64,000 bases of DNA, from assembly GCA_014529385.2 (NCBI GenBank), contig CM043954.1:96365247-96429246 (forward strand). Reading direction: 5' to 3'. The stretch's first letter is position 1, and each line of letters starts with the position of its first letter. Origin of the DNA: Adiantum capillus-veneris (lineage: Eukaryota > Streptophyta > Polypodiopsida > Polypodiales > Pteridaceae). The notes under the pieces were generated by a model. That model saw only the letters and a program-made list of their open reading frames with translations. It ran no database searches and had not been told where the DNA came from. Shown here one piece after another: positions 54,130 through 64,000 of the stretch. A program made the translations under genes and the position numbers.

Positions 54130-57100
54130 ATGGCAGCCGCGAAGTCACCGGCAAAGAAGAAAAGAATTACCATCAAGGATTACCTAAAAGAAGTGGAGCC
54201 CTTCGTCATACCAGAAGGAACACTGAAGCCCACCAGCACATGGATCCAAGAAGATCTGTTAGAGTCCAACGACCTAAAGATCTACCAAGGAGTGTTCAAA
54301 GACACTGAAGGGAATGTGATCGAGCTACCAATGCTGCCACGAGAACTCAATGAGTTCGTAAGAAGCAAGATGGCCGGGTACTTGGAGAAGATTGATCTCC
54401 ATAACTACTTTGAAGCAGTATCGGCAGGGGTGGACATAAAGAGAGTATGGGAGTTTGTGACAACCATCAAAGAAGATGGAGTGGCCAAAGTAACAGATCT
54501 ACAAGGCAGGCCAGAAACAGAAATAATCATCACTGAGCATGTTGTAGCAGATGCACTAGACCTCTCCAACAAGGGGGATAGTGTAACTAAAAGAAGGGAT
54601 GAGGTCAAGGTGTACAATGAGAAGAAAGGAAACTACACTTTTGAAGATATTGCAAACCCAAGAGTGGCAATCATGAGCCAGTTGTACAACCAATACTTCC
54701 ATATGTGCACAAAGCGGCCACAAAAGTACAGAATGCCGCCAGGTGCAATTGCCACGACATTCACTTGGGCAATGACGAAAGGCACCCCAAAGATAATCAA
54801 TTATGCAGCGTATATACATGACAACCTAGTAAAGATGGGTAACAAGAAGCCAACATATATTGTGCCAGGAGCACTAATCACTAAGGTGATTTATGGGGCA
54901 CTGCATGCAAAAGGAAGATGGCCTGACCCCCCGTCTCAGAATGACTGGCTGAGGCTAAAAAAAGACAAAGAGGACGAGCCACAAAGAGCACCAAGGGTTG
55001 CTACAAGACTGAAAAGACGGCTAGAGCCGGTCCTAGAAGAGCAAGCCGAGAAAAAGAAGGGGAAGAAAGAGTTTGCCCAAGTGCCGGTGAAAGAAACAAA
55101 GTCACAAAAAGCGGCAAGATTAGAGAGGCTGATGGAGAGCTTCACAGCAGAGAGAGCCCTTAAAGGTGATTTAAGTGAACTCTGGAAGCCTTCTCTAGAA
55201 GCTAAGTTGGGATCATCCCGAAGAGTGCAAAGGGAGAGATTCGAGGATTATATCAAGAATTTTGAGATTCTTGATGCCGCATCAGAGAATATACCGCATG
55301 TACCTTTCACAAAGGAGGAAGTGGAGCAAATACGACAGAAAATGATAGATGAGCAAGAGAGCCAAGAGAGAGAAAGAAAAACTAAAGCAGACAGAGATTT
55401 AAAGGGAAAGCCTACATCTCTACCGGCCAACCCTAAACCCAGCCCACCGCCCTCACCACCTCCTCACATCCCTCCACAAGAAGATAAAGAGGTTGAAGAC
55501 AAACCAGAAGAACGGGAAGAGGCTAAGCAAGAGCACAGCCAGGAGCCGAAGCCAAAGGAAGAGGCTAAGCCTCGAAGTGAGCAACAAGAGTCGGATGATT
55601 CGTATCACACATTTCTGGACCTCCTAGCTACAGGGTACACAAAAGAAGAGGCTGCCACAGTCGCATTCGACTTGGCAAGCACAGGGCCTAAAGAACAAAT
55701 GCAAGGCATCCGGTTAATAGAACTAAAAGAAATGGCCACAGATACAGTGGACCTGCACCCACCCTCCAACGTCGACTGGGATGTGGTGATGACGAAGCTA
55801 ACCGGGTTGAGAGCGCAGTCCATGGCTTTAGAAAGTGAGATGGCAGCTCTCAAGGCCACGAAAATAAAGATGAAGCTGGAAATAGATTCTCTACAAGGAC
55901 AAAGCCAAAGGCAGAAAGAGAGAGAAGGTGAGCTACAGGCCAGCCTAGTAAGGGCATTGCAAAGATGCCAAGCAATGGAGGAAGAAAATCAAGTAGCAGC
56001 ACAAAGAATGCAAGGAGTTGAAGAGGAATGTCAGCAGCTCAGCAAATCACTGATAGATGCTGAGAGGGAAAGGGAAAACCTGACCCTACAGCTGGCTGAG
56101 GAATCTAAAGAAGTTGAAGACATGAGAAACGCCAAAGAAAAGGCGGAGATAGATTAAGAACCTAGCCAAGATGAGGTCCTTGAGCTCAAGGACCAGCTCA
56201 AAGTGAAAGATCAGACCATCCATGGGTTGCGAGCATCCCCTGCCAGAGTCAGAGCTACTAGCTCGACTCACATCACTACGGAAAGTCAACTCTATGAAGA
56301 ACAGATACAAGAACTTTAGAAGGAGATGACTCTAGAGAAAAAGCAAAGATTGATGATGGTAGAAGGGTCTATTGTCATGCAAACAAGAATGGAAGAAGAC
56401 CAAAAAGCCCTGCAAGAGGAAGTAGAAAGTATAAAAAGAAAGCTCGAGGAGGCAGAGAGGATAAACGCCGAATTAAATGACCTCCTCGTGAATATGGGCG
56501 AAGAAGCTGAATCAGAAAAACAAAAACTCCTAAAGCGGATTGAGGAGCTGAGAGGACAGCAAGCAAGAGAGCAAGAGGGCACAGGGCCAGCAGCCAATGA
56601 GGGCATCGATTTAGAGAATGTGGCAGATCCGGTGGACACGCCTATGCAAGAGGAAATCCTAGAAGGATCCTCTCAAGAGGCACAGGATCTGACACAAGAA
56701 GAGGAAGAAAAGTTGCGTAAAGCAATAGAGGTGGAGATCAGAGAGACAACAAAGGAAGACTTGAAGTGGGAGCAGAGGGTTTTCAAGTCCATGACCATCC
56801 AGAAAATCGACGCCAGCAACCTCAGGCGCGAATGGCTTCAACCCTCTCTCCCATATCCATTGCTGAAATATGAAGCAGCCACCATCAATAAGCGAATAAG
56901 GGAAGAGCCGACCGTACCACTTTACAATGCAGATACCTCCCAACCAGAAGGGGTCAGGCTAATTGTTGACTCTCAGCCAACAAAATGGAGGAAGGCCTGG
57001 CTCACAAAGTACCCACAATACCTAATCCACTTGGTAGAGGCACCGAAAAACATCAAAGACAACCTCAGCTTTTGTCCTCTACCAAGGATCAGGATGTGGA

Positions 57101-57618
57101 AAGCCCTAGAGATCTTGCAAAGGAGCCAACCCACTTGGTTGAATTACCCTAAGCTGCCGGGCTTGAAGGCAGGTGAGAGAATAAGTGTCCAATACATGGT
57201 GAAAACCCTAACGAGCACCATCAAATTGTTCACTGGCCCACCTGACCTTACGTGCATCATGATGAAGAAAATATGCAAAACACTTTTAGCAGTATTTGAG
57301 ACATTCAAGCCAGGCCAGGTGACAGACAGTATCTTCTTCTTCCAAGATACTTACAGATGCGCTTATGATCTGTCTGGTCAGCCTTCCAAGGAGGTGATAC
57401 ATGCGCTGTATCAAAGGATAATGTTTCTACCATCCTATCGCCTCCAGGCCTTTGAAGAAGCGTTCTACACAGGCTTCTTCACAATAAACACTGACATTTT
57501 TGGCCCAACAATGATGAACCTGTATGCAAGATACGAATCACTAATCAAGATGCGTGAAACTATACGATGCAGCGGCCATGTCGGGGACGACATGAGCAAG
57601 GAGGGGGGGGAGTGTTAG
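54130..57618 (+). pseudogene. 3' ORF of E, 1,162 codons with two stops
   Basis: The ATG at 54130 opens one frame to a TAG at 57616-57618, broken only by TAA 56155-56157 and TAG 56317-56319. Residues 1 to about 280 look globular (ELNEFVRSKMAGYLEKIDLH, ITEHVVADALDLSNKGDSV, PPGAIATTFTWAMTKGTP). Next come a charged stretch, a Pro-rich block near 430-460 (PKPSPPPSPPPHIPPQ), a long heptad-rich coiled coil of roughly 550-830, and a C-terminal globular part (about 880-1160, RIRMWKALEILQRSQPTWLN). No signal peptide or membrane span is seen, so an envelope-like role is not supported. The N-terminal part resembles plant transposon-associated domains (low certainty). The last Cys codon and the stop are provided by the 3' LTR. 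Confidence 0.78.
57598..57612 (+). other. Polypurine tract of E
   Basis: AAGGAGGGGGGGGAG directly before the TG of the 3' LTR. It also codes for the last residues of the 3' ORF. Confidence 0.85.
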
Positions 57619-58932
57619 AAGCTGGACAAACCCCACGGAGACTAACTACTCGGAGGATTATCATTTTTTTGTAATTATTCATTTATTGAGGAAACCTGAT
57701 TTTTCACCTTGTAAATATTGGGACTTACAGAAGCTTCCAGATTGTATCCCAGTTTTGATAGATAGATGGAGTAGTTAGTTGATTTTGGAACTTTAGGGTT
57801 TGAGAATTGTAAGGTATATATACCACTTTTTGACCTTAATGAAAAACCTTTTGTCATTTTTAAAACAAGTTTTGAAGTTTGTGAGTGAGCGTACTATGTA
57901 CGAGAGAGAGTGTGAGATTCATCTTGACGCTACGTGTGCACCGGTGGTTGGAATCGAGTGCGGAGAAGTGCAGCGTGTTGCCCCTGACGAGAGCTACACG
58001 CCGATACCTACATTGCGCACGTACGGTCCAGTTTTGCGAGCTCCTTCTACGAGCTTCATCTAGTGATTGGGTGAGCATACGTTGTCCGATTTTGCATTGC
58101 AGCATATCCACGCGTTCACATTGAGTAGAACTACACATTAGGCACTTTAGATTTCGGAAACGAAGACCTGCAAATTTCGGCCAGACATCCTACGTGATTT
58201 TGCACCCGGTGTTTTGGGTTGGGGTTTTGGTTCATAGACCTTAGGGAGAGTGACCTATTGGTATTAGTAGGGTCTCCTTCAAGTTCTATGGTGTTTCGAG
58301 ATTGTTTGATCGGTGTTCCGCTCTAGAAAGCGTTGTAGGAAGTTTCCTCTTATGCACTCTTGAAAGCTGTGACTTAGACAATTGGTAGAGACCTCTATAG
58401 GAATTAGTTAGGAGTCGGTCGAGTGCAGGTTGACACCTTATGCTTGCTTCCACGCGCCTGCGGGTCGAGCTTCGTCCTTAGCTGACATTATATGTTAGGT
58501 GAGTTCTTGTTGTGCTGACGTCCGTCGTGGCGTATCCGTCCAACAGATGGCAAGCTTTACAATTGAAGCATGACTCTTGGTTGGATTCACATTCCATAGC
58601 CAAGAGTGTTTGTGTAGGCTCTCACTTCTCACAATCTTGGAGAAGGGGGTGGAGCTCCTCTACTTTCACCAAGTGAGAATGAATCCACAAAATGAGTGTG
58701 TGAGAGATGTATACCCCCCCAACACACCCCTTGCTTGCTTGGGGCGAGTTCTACTTTTTTCTCATGCCGCAAACTCATTGGACCCCTCTCCTAGCCAATC
58801 ATATGCACCATGCATTTCAAGTACATGGGTAGTCTTTGGACAAGTGTCCTCCTTACTTGCTAAGTTATAACCGCCGAAATATACGCAGTTATATACGCGT
58901 AGTTACATGCATCGGAAATTAAATGAATACCG
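57613..58932 (+). repeat. 3' LTR of giant gypsy E
   Basis: It matches the 5' LTR from TGTTAGAAGC to AATACCG. The final TCCA of the 5' copy is not present; the sequence changes to ACGGTTC. The half-site AGACATCCTACG is at 58183-58194. Confidence 0.85.
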
Positions 58933-59657
58933 ACGGTTCTTTCGAGGCCTGCACCAGTGTATATACCAAACTGTGTTTCGACGCGACCAAACCTGTAATT
59001 TTTTTTTTGGACAGAGAGGGCTGGAAACTGATGCTGCATATACTGCAGCAATAGAAAACAGCCTTCTCTACCCAAATGAAGAGTGCACAAGCAAATGCAC
59101 TCCACCTACAAGTTGACGCTAAAGAGAGGGTGTATGCAGATAATCAAAACTTCAAAAAGAATTACAAAACCACAAATTCAAAAGCTTAATCATGACAAGT
59201 TCTCCAAAAGCATAACCATAATGTCAACTCCCAAACCATAGGCACAACGGCATAACCATAACCATAACCATAATCTGATTGCCAAACCATAACTATCACA
59301 TGATTTCCATACCATCACTACCAAAAACCATAACCATAACTTGATTGTCAAACCCTAACCATACCATGATTGCCATACCATCATTGCAAAACCATAACTA
59401 TAACTTGATTACCAAACCATGACCAAAACCTCTGTGCCATACCATAACCATAACCTCTATGCCATACCATAATTGCGAAAGAAATCATAAAATCACAAAC
59501 GCAATGCAAAACCATAAACATAAGCACTAAAAAACTGTACATGCAAACAATGACTAAGTAAGACTGTATCAAGAAGACCACAGCTACAAAAAAAACTGTA
59601 CAAAGAAGACTGTATGAAGATGACTGAGTAAGACTGTACAAAGGAAGACCGTCATGG
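58933..59657. other. Flank of E, probable subterminal part of the CACTA element
   Basis: From about 59210 to 59480 the sequence is made of irregular repeats around CCATAACCATAAC and CAAACCATAA. Such subterminal repeats are usual in CACTA elements and are probable binding sites for their small transposase. No CACTA terminus was found before the E junction, so it may have been lost. Confidence 0.5.
59210..59480. repeat. Degenerate CCATAACCATAAC repeats
   Basis: Many irregular copies of the motifs AACCATAACCATAAC and TTGATTGCCAAACC. They are not the plant telomere repeat (TTTAGGG). Confidence 0.8.
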
Positions 59658-60781
59658 TTATGCCTCCCAGTCAACGTCCTCTTCCTCCTCCTGCATCTGG
59701 GTCAAAAGGGCCACAAGTCCATGCTTGTACCCATACTTCTCCTCTCGGCGTGTCGGAAGGCGCTTCACAGGGAACTTCCTACAAAATTATGGTTTAATCA
59801 TGAGATAAATCTTCAAAATTCATATATATTTTCAACAATGCAAAGCATATGTATAATGCTTACAAACTCATGTCGAAGTGTGTCGTAGCCTCTACTCCCA
59901 AGATGTGACGCTCCAACAGGCTCCAAACGTGCTCTGGCTGCATCTCTCTGCTGCTGAAATCTGTCTGGATTGTCTTGTGTCTCTTGTGCAATCGTCGCCC
60001 ACTCCTCTGCGTCCAACCATGCCGGCTTTGGACTGCCGGCATTGTACTTGTCTCTCACCTCTGAATGACGGTGTGACATTGTGGCCTTCGTCACTCCCAA
60101 AATCCATCCATTTGAGACTTGATCGTACCCCTCCGTCGACCTGTACTCTCTGTGAATGGCCTCGACGATGTAACTCTTTCTTTCATCATTGAGGTTATCC
60201 CAAACCTCCATCACAGAGTGACCAAACTAAACTATATAGAGCTGTCGAATCCTCTGTTGCATGGTTTTTTTGACCCTATCTGCCACAACAACCCCATCCC
60301 TGCTCTTGTACACCTTGCTAGGATTATGCTCGTGTGATCCCCAAGGTGTACATGGTCTTCCAATGGGTGAACTATCCACTGAAGAGAGTGAGGGATGCTC
60401 TCTCAGTGGTTTGGACACATCGGTAGAACCGCTACCACAACAACCATCACCTCCAGAACGATGCCTACCTTATCTCGAGGATGAGCCACCCATCAGTGTA
60501 TGGGGCACACTAGTCCTAGGTGTAGGAGGCACACTCGACTGAGGTGTGCCGGTTGGTGTAAGGACCACACTAGTCCTAGGCTCAGGGTTAGTTGTAGTAG
60601 GTCTAGAGGAACCTGTTGCCCAAAGGTTTTGTGCCGTCACTATCTGCTCTGGTGTGAACTGTGTCAAAAAGAGACCCATCTGCTCGGGTGACATGCAGAT
60701 CGAAGTGACAGGAAAACTAAAACTAGGAGAGTATGGCTTATCCTCATCGGCCATGGCTACAGATACAAAAATAACACCCAC
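59658..60781 (-). pseudogene. Second ORF of the CACTA element (plant transposase-24-like)
   Basis: On the minus strand the N-terminal part (60781-60470) is Ser/Pro/Thr-rich. After a stop come PLREHPSLSSVDSS and KSRDGVVVADRVKKTMQQRI, a stop near 60226, then MEVWDNLNDERKSYIVEAIH and GWILGVTKATMSHRHSEVRD. The family-type segment GASHLGSRGYDTL follows. A probable intron (donor GTAAGC near 59858, acceptor TTGTAG near 59779) leads to a last exon with KRLPTRREEKYGYKHGL, ending in VDWEA and a stop near 59658. This ORF lies downstream of TNP2, as usual in plant CACTA elements. Stops show it is decayed. Confidence 0.72.
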
Positions 60782-61216
60782 AAATACGTAAGTTTATAGA
60801 AGAAATTCTTAATCAATACAAATAACAAATAAATGAATTGCCAACACAAATGAATGAATCTAAAGTATATTGTAAACTAATAAAAAGAGTTTTACAAAAG
60901 AGTTCCTAGCAAAAATCATTAGTTAGTCTCTCGTCTTCTATGAGATCTGATGCACCAAAGATGTCTATCTCAATCTGTATTTGTGCATCTTCGTCATCAA
61001 ACCCTACTTCTTCGTCGCTCTCCGTACAAGCTTCAGTGTTTGACACTTCGATTCATCTCTAGGTTTAGGCATATGCTCACCATTGACCTCCAGGTCAAAA
61101 TCCAAACTTATATCATCCGTCGGCCCTGCACTTTGTTCATGAGTCACCTCTTCAACCTCAATGTCTAATCCTTCACACACTTGCTTGCTCTGTGGAGCAA
61201 GTTGAACAATATAGAG
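60782..61216. other. Spacer between the two CACTA ORFs
   Basis: AT-rich near 60800-60900, with fragmentary open frames. An acidic text on the minus strand near 60950-61190 may be the C-terminal end of TNP2. Confidence 0.4.
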
Positions 61217-63866
61217 CTAGCGCGGTTTAGACAAATCAATTTCATCAATTTCTCTCCATAGTGAATCTAGTGTGAACACAACTTGTTCACAATGCTCCAG
61301 AAGTACGAATGTATCCTGCAAATCTGTCCACACCTGCCTAGAATTCACTTGAATCAATCCACTCTTGTCTTTGCGCACAGTTGCATTAGGGCCGCTGGTA
61401 ATAACTTTGAACCACTTGACATCAAATATAAAAATATCAAACTTTCTAAAGCTGATCTTCAAGATGTCTTGGATGTAGCCAAAGTATTCAAATTGGCTAG
61501 TCTTTGTGTTCTCATCCTTGGCACTACTCCTACTTTCTTGGACGAAGCTTGTCCTAATACCACTGTCAAAAGTGACCCTTTGTTTGTCGATCTGTTGCAC
61601 TTTGAAGTGTTTCCTATGTGACCACAAAGCTCCATATTTGTGATACTGCAGCCACAAAATTGAAACAAACTTAAAGTTATTAAGGTAATTTATCATGTGG
61701 AGCTCAAAAAGGAAGTTGTGAAAATATACGTGCCAATCGCAACCCCTTGACATCTCCTCTTCCTCTTCAGTAATCAACACTCCATTCCTCTTTGCATCCG
61801 ATATTGTAGCATCTAACAACCGCCCACTTGGAAAGTCAGGCAATTTTGATGATCTAGAAAAGGAAGGTTTCTAGTGGCATGGTTGCGCAAGCAATCTGTC
61901 AAGCGTTGTTGCTTTTCCCCTTCGTACCTCTCTAGCCACTTTTGCATGATGTATGAGTTGAGAAGGAAAAATCTCATAACATTTTCTCGCATTGTGATGT
62001 CCATCTTCTTAACGATGCCTTGTCCCTGTGGCTCGTCCCTTGTCACCTTTACGTTGACCTCAATAGTCCGCATTCGGGGCATCTCTAGATCAATTGAGGC
62101 AAAAAATTCAGTGATGAGAACAAGAGACTCTTGTACAAGCCATCCTTCGGGCATGCTATCCTCGAGGCAAGCCCTTTGATGAAGAACCCTTTAAAGTCTT
62201 CATAAATCTCTCCAAGAATAACATCCACCAGCTAAGGACTACCCTAGCAACTGCAGCTTCATCGACCACATGCACAAGTACATGCATTTGGATAGTAAGA
62301 ATGTTTGTTGGAAAGTATTTCTTTACCATGCACACTGCTTCAATAGCATTTAAGCGTGTTGCATTGATGATGTCTTCTCTTATCTCTTTTGAACTGATCC
62401 ACTGTACCAACTCACTGATTTTGTAGATTTTTCTTCTAATGTCATCTGTCAAACAATCCTTTATGGAAATTGGTAAGATAAAATGTAAAAATTTGTGCCA
62501 ATCGTGGGACTTAGACCGCTGAGATTGTCATCTCTTGTAAAAGCCGTTTTCAAATATCGCATGCACCTAGTGGGAGTCTTGAATGAAGATATAGTCTTCT
62601 TCACTTGTTTCTCTTCTGCACGACTCAAAATCCATGGTCCTTTTGGTATAGCAAAATTTCCATTAGGTTTAAGTCGAGGCCACATCTCTGGCATTCGACC
62701 CACAGCCTGCAAGTCATCTCTTTGGGCCTTGCTCTCCCTTTTTCCAGTGATGATTTTCCATATGATCTCCCCCACATTCTTGAAGATGTGCATTGGGTCA
62801 AGAAAATGATTAATCAGCAGGTCACTCCAATACGGAAGTTCATGGAAAATAGAAAGTATTTTCATTCCATGTGGCATAAAATCTCCCCTCTCCAACCACA
62901 TGTTTTTCCAATCGCTCGCTTTTAGTGGATGCATGTCATGTTTGCATATGTTTGGTCCACGTAGCTCATGTCCTTCATGCAAAAATCTACCATGCTCCTC
63001 AAATATTCAGAGTGGCGGAAGTCAAGTCGAGGACCACATTTTGGACATGCATGGTTGCCCGAGTAACTCAAGCCTGAAACATCACAAAATTAAAATATAA
63101 AAGCGTTGGCATAGCCAGGAATAACATGTGTGTGAGGGTTTCAAAGGCACTTACTTTTGCACTCATCGAAGCCTGACCAATCGTGCATAGTCCACATGAG
63201 AATGCCTTGCACATGTACATTCCATCGTCCGATTGGTTGGCACATATCAATCACATCGGTTCCTATCCACAAGATTTGGAGCTCTATTATAAGTGGTGCC
63301 AGATAGACGTCCATGTTCTTTGCTTTGTACTTTCTTGGGATGATCAGTGACAATAACAGATGGCCCTTCTTGATAGCTAGCCATGGTGGAAGATTATAAT
63401 TAACCAGACAAATAGGCCACGTGCTCCATGAAGAACTCCGTAATCCGAATGGGTTTACTCCGTCCATTGCCAGACCAAAGCGGATACATCGGACCTCGGT
63501 CTTAAATGTAGGCCAACTTTCCTCTATGTGCTTCCATGCACGAGAGTCAATAGATACCCGCATCACATATTATGTCGATCTAGTATTTGAGTGCCATGTC
63601 ATCAAAGCGGCTATGGACTTGCACCTAAACATGCTCTTTATTCTTGGAATGATAGGAAAGTTTCGAAGGGCCTTTACAGAGATAAATTTTCCTTGTGTGT
63701 CCTCTCTATAACTGTTTGATCCACAATTGGGACACTGTTCCAAATGTGCATACTCATTGCAAAAAAGTATACATGCATGTATTTTGTGATAATCCAGGTC
63801 CAAATTAGTAAGAAGATTTTTAGCGGTTGGATGGGTAGGGGGCATGTGATTCCCTTCTCGCAACAT
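61217..63866 (-). pseudogene. CACTA TNP2-type transposase
   Basis: Minus-strand frames in series give a TNP2 protein: YHKIHACILFCNEYAHLEQC with CPNC (63780-63720), FGLAMDGVNPFGLRSSS (63475 region), LPPWLAIKKGHLLLSLIIP, then, after a probable 81-bp intron (63154-63074, GTAAGT to TTTCAG), CPKCGPRLDFRHS. Next come WSDLLINHFLDPMHIFKNVG (62830-62770) and the plant-transposon C-terminal domains (KYGALWSHRKHFKVQQ near 61630, FDVKWFKVITSGPN near 61410). Stops at 63570, 62983, 62455, 62155 and 61815 break it. It would cut and join CACTA ends. The N-terminus lies towards 64000. Confidence 0.82.
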
Positions 63867-64000
63867 TTACTCGTTAAGCAACATATCGTTACATGAACAA
63901 GGCAGCCCCTTGTTCACATTATTGAACTGACCACATGTACTTTATCGTGCTTAGGATACAATGTATTTACCTAAAAAGCTCTGTGACTGAGGCGTCAGAC
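63867..64000 (-). other. Upstream part of the CACTA transposase, cut by window edge
   Basis: Minus-strand sequence leading into the TNP2 frame. It may be the preceding exon or intron; no clear motif is seen. Confidence 0.35.

Larger units (their letters stand above)
30083..58932 (+). mobile_element. Giant Ty3/gypsy element E, about 20.5 kb without insertions
   Basis: Two LTRs of about 1.33 kb (30083-31410, 57613-58932) bracket a gypsy element on the plus strand. The order is tRNA-Asp-type primer site, leader, gag, protease, RT, RNase H, integrase, second retropepsin-like domain, basic domain, long noncoding part, 1,162-codon ORF, polypurine tract. Later insertions are K with F inside (31976-39587) and a 678-bp DNA element (49561-50238). 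Size, primer type and extra ORF recall the Tat/Ogre and Athila groups, but group membership is inferred. GATGG before and GACGG after (58932-58936) may be a damaged target duplication. Confidence 0.85.

Noticed and set aside
54130-57618. 3' ORF of E as an envelope gene
   Set aside because: No signal peptide, membrane-spanning segment or Cys-rich ectodomain is visible; only the position is envelope-like.
59210-59480. CCATAACC repeats as telomeric sequence
   Set aside because: The plant telomere unit is TTTAGGG/CCCTAAA; the repeats here are irregular and fit CACTA subterminal repeats better.

Overview
The window is a plant nuclear repeat block: LTR retrotransposons inserted into one another, plus a CACTA DNA transposon. 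Plant-type features are initiator-Met and tRNA-Asp primer-binding sites, copia proteases of the WIxDSGAS type, CACTA TNP2 genes and a histone H3-like pseudogene. No intact host gene is visible. The species cannot be named from this sequence; a large, repeat-rich land-plant genome is the best description.

Left part (1-18314). A decayed Ty3/gypsy element D (+, about 1569-14770) is broken by a copia element C (-, 3021-11411, two 215-bp LTRs). C is itself broken by a copia copy B (+, 7126-about 9638). D also carries a 376-bp solo LTR (13136-13511, exact GAGAT duplication). D is cut on its left by a gypsy LTR fragment (1330-1568) that contains the start of a third copia copy, A (-). The stretch 14770-18314 is mostly unclassified and holds a 72-bp CT microsatellite and a 135-bp tandem duplication.

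Middle part (18315-30082). G is a heavily mutated copia element (+, 18315-23618). It is followed by a long hairpin (23896-24131), a decayed histone H3-like gene with its own TATA box (-, 24424-25444), an unassigned stretch, an LTR (27491-27770) and a deleted gypsy element H (-, 27830-29772 or beyond).

Right part (30083-64000). E is a giant gypsy element (+, 30083-58932; roughly 20.5 kb after removing later insertions). It has 1.33-kb LTRs, a tRNA-Asp-type primer site, a long gag, protease, reverse transcriptase, RNase H, an integrase with a tandemly duplicated zinc-binding module, a second retropepsin-like domain after integrase, and a separate 1,162-codon 3' ORF whose stop codon lies in the 3' LTR. 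A 24-bp palindrome (AGACATCCTACG followed by its reverse complement) recurs in its 5' leader and in its 3' noncoding region, often about 285 bp apart. One palindrome is split by a 2.2-kb insertion K (4-bp duplication ACGC). A near-complete copia element F (-, TCAAA duplication) sits seven bases inside K. A 678-bp inverted-repeat element with an 8-bp duplication interrupts the second retropepsin domain. Beyond E lies a CACTA element (-) with a TNP2 transposase and a second transposase-associated ORF, running off the right edge.

The genes do not form a host pathway. They are autonomous or dead mobile elements whose order of insertion can be read from the nesting. The most notable items are the palindrome array and unusual gene layout of E, and the histone H3-like pseudogene.
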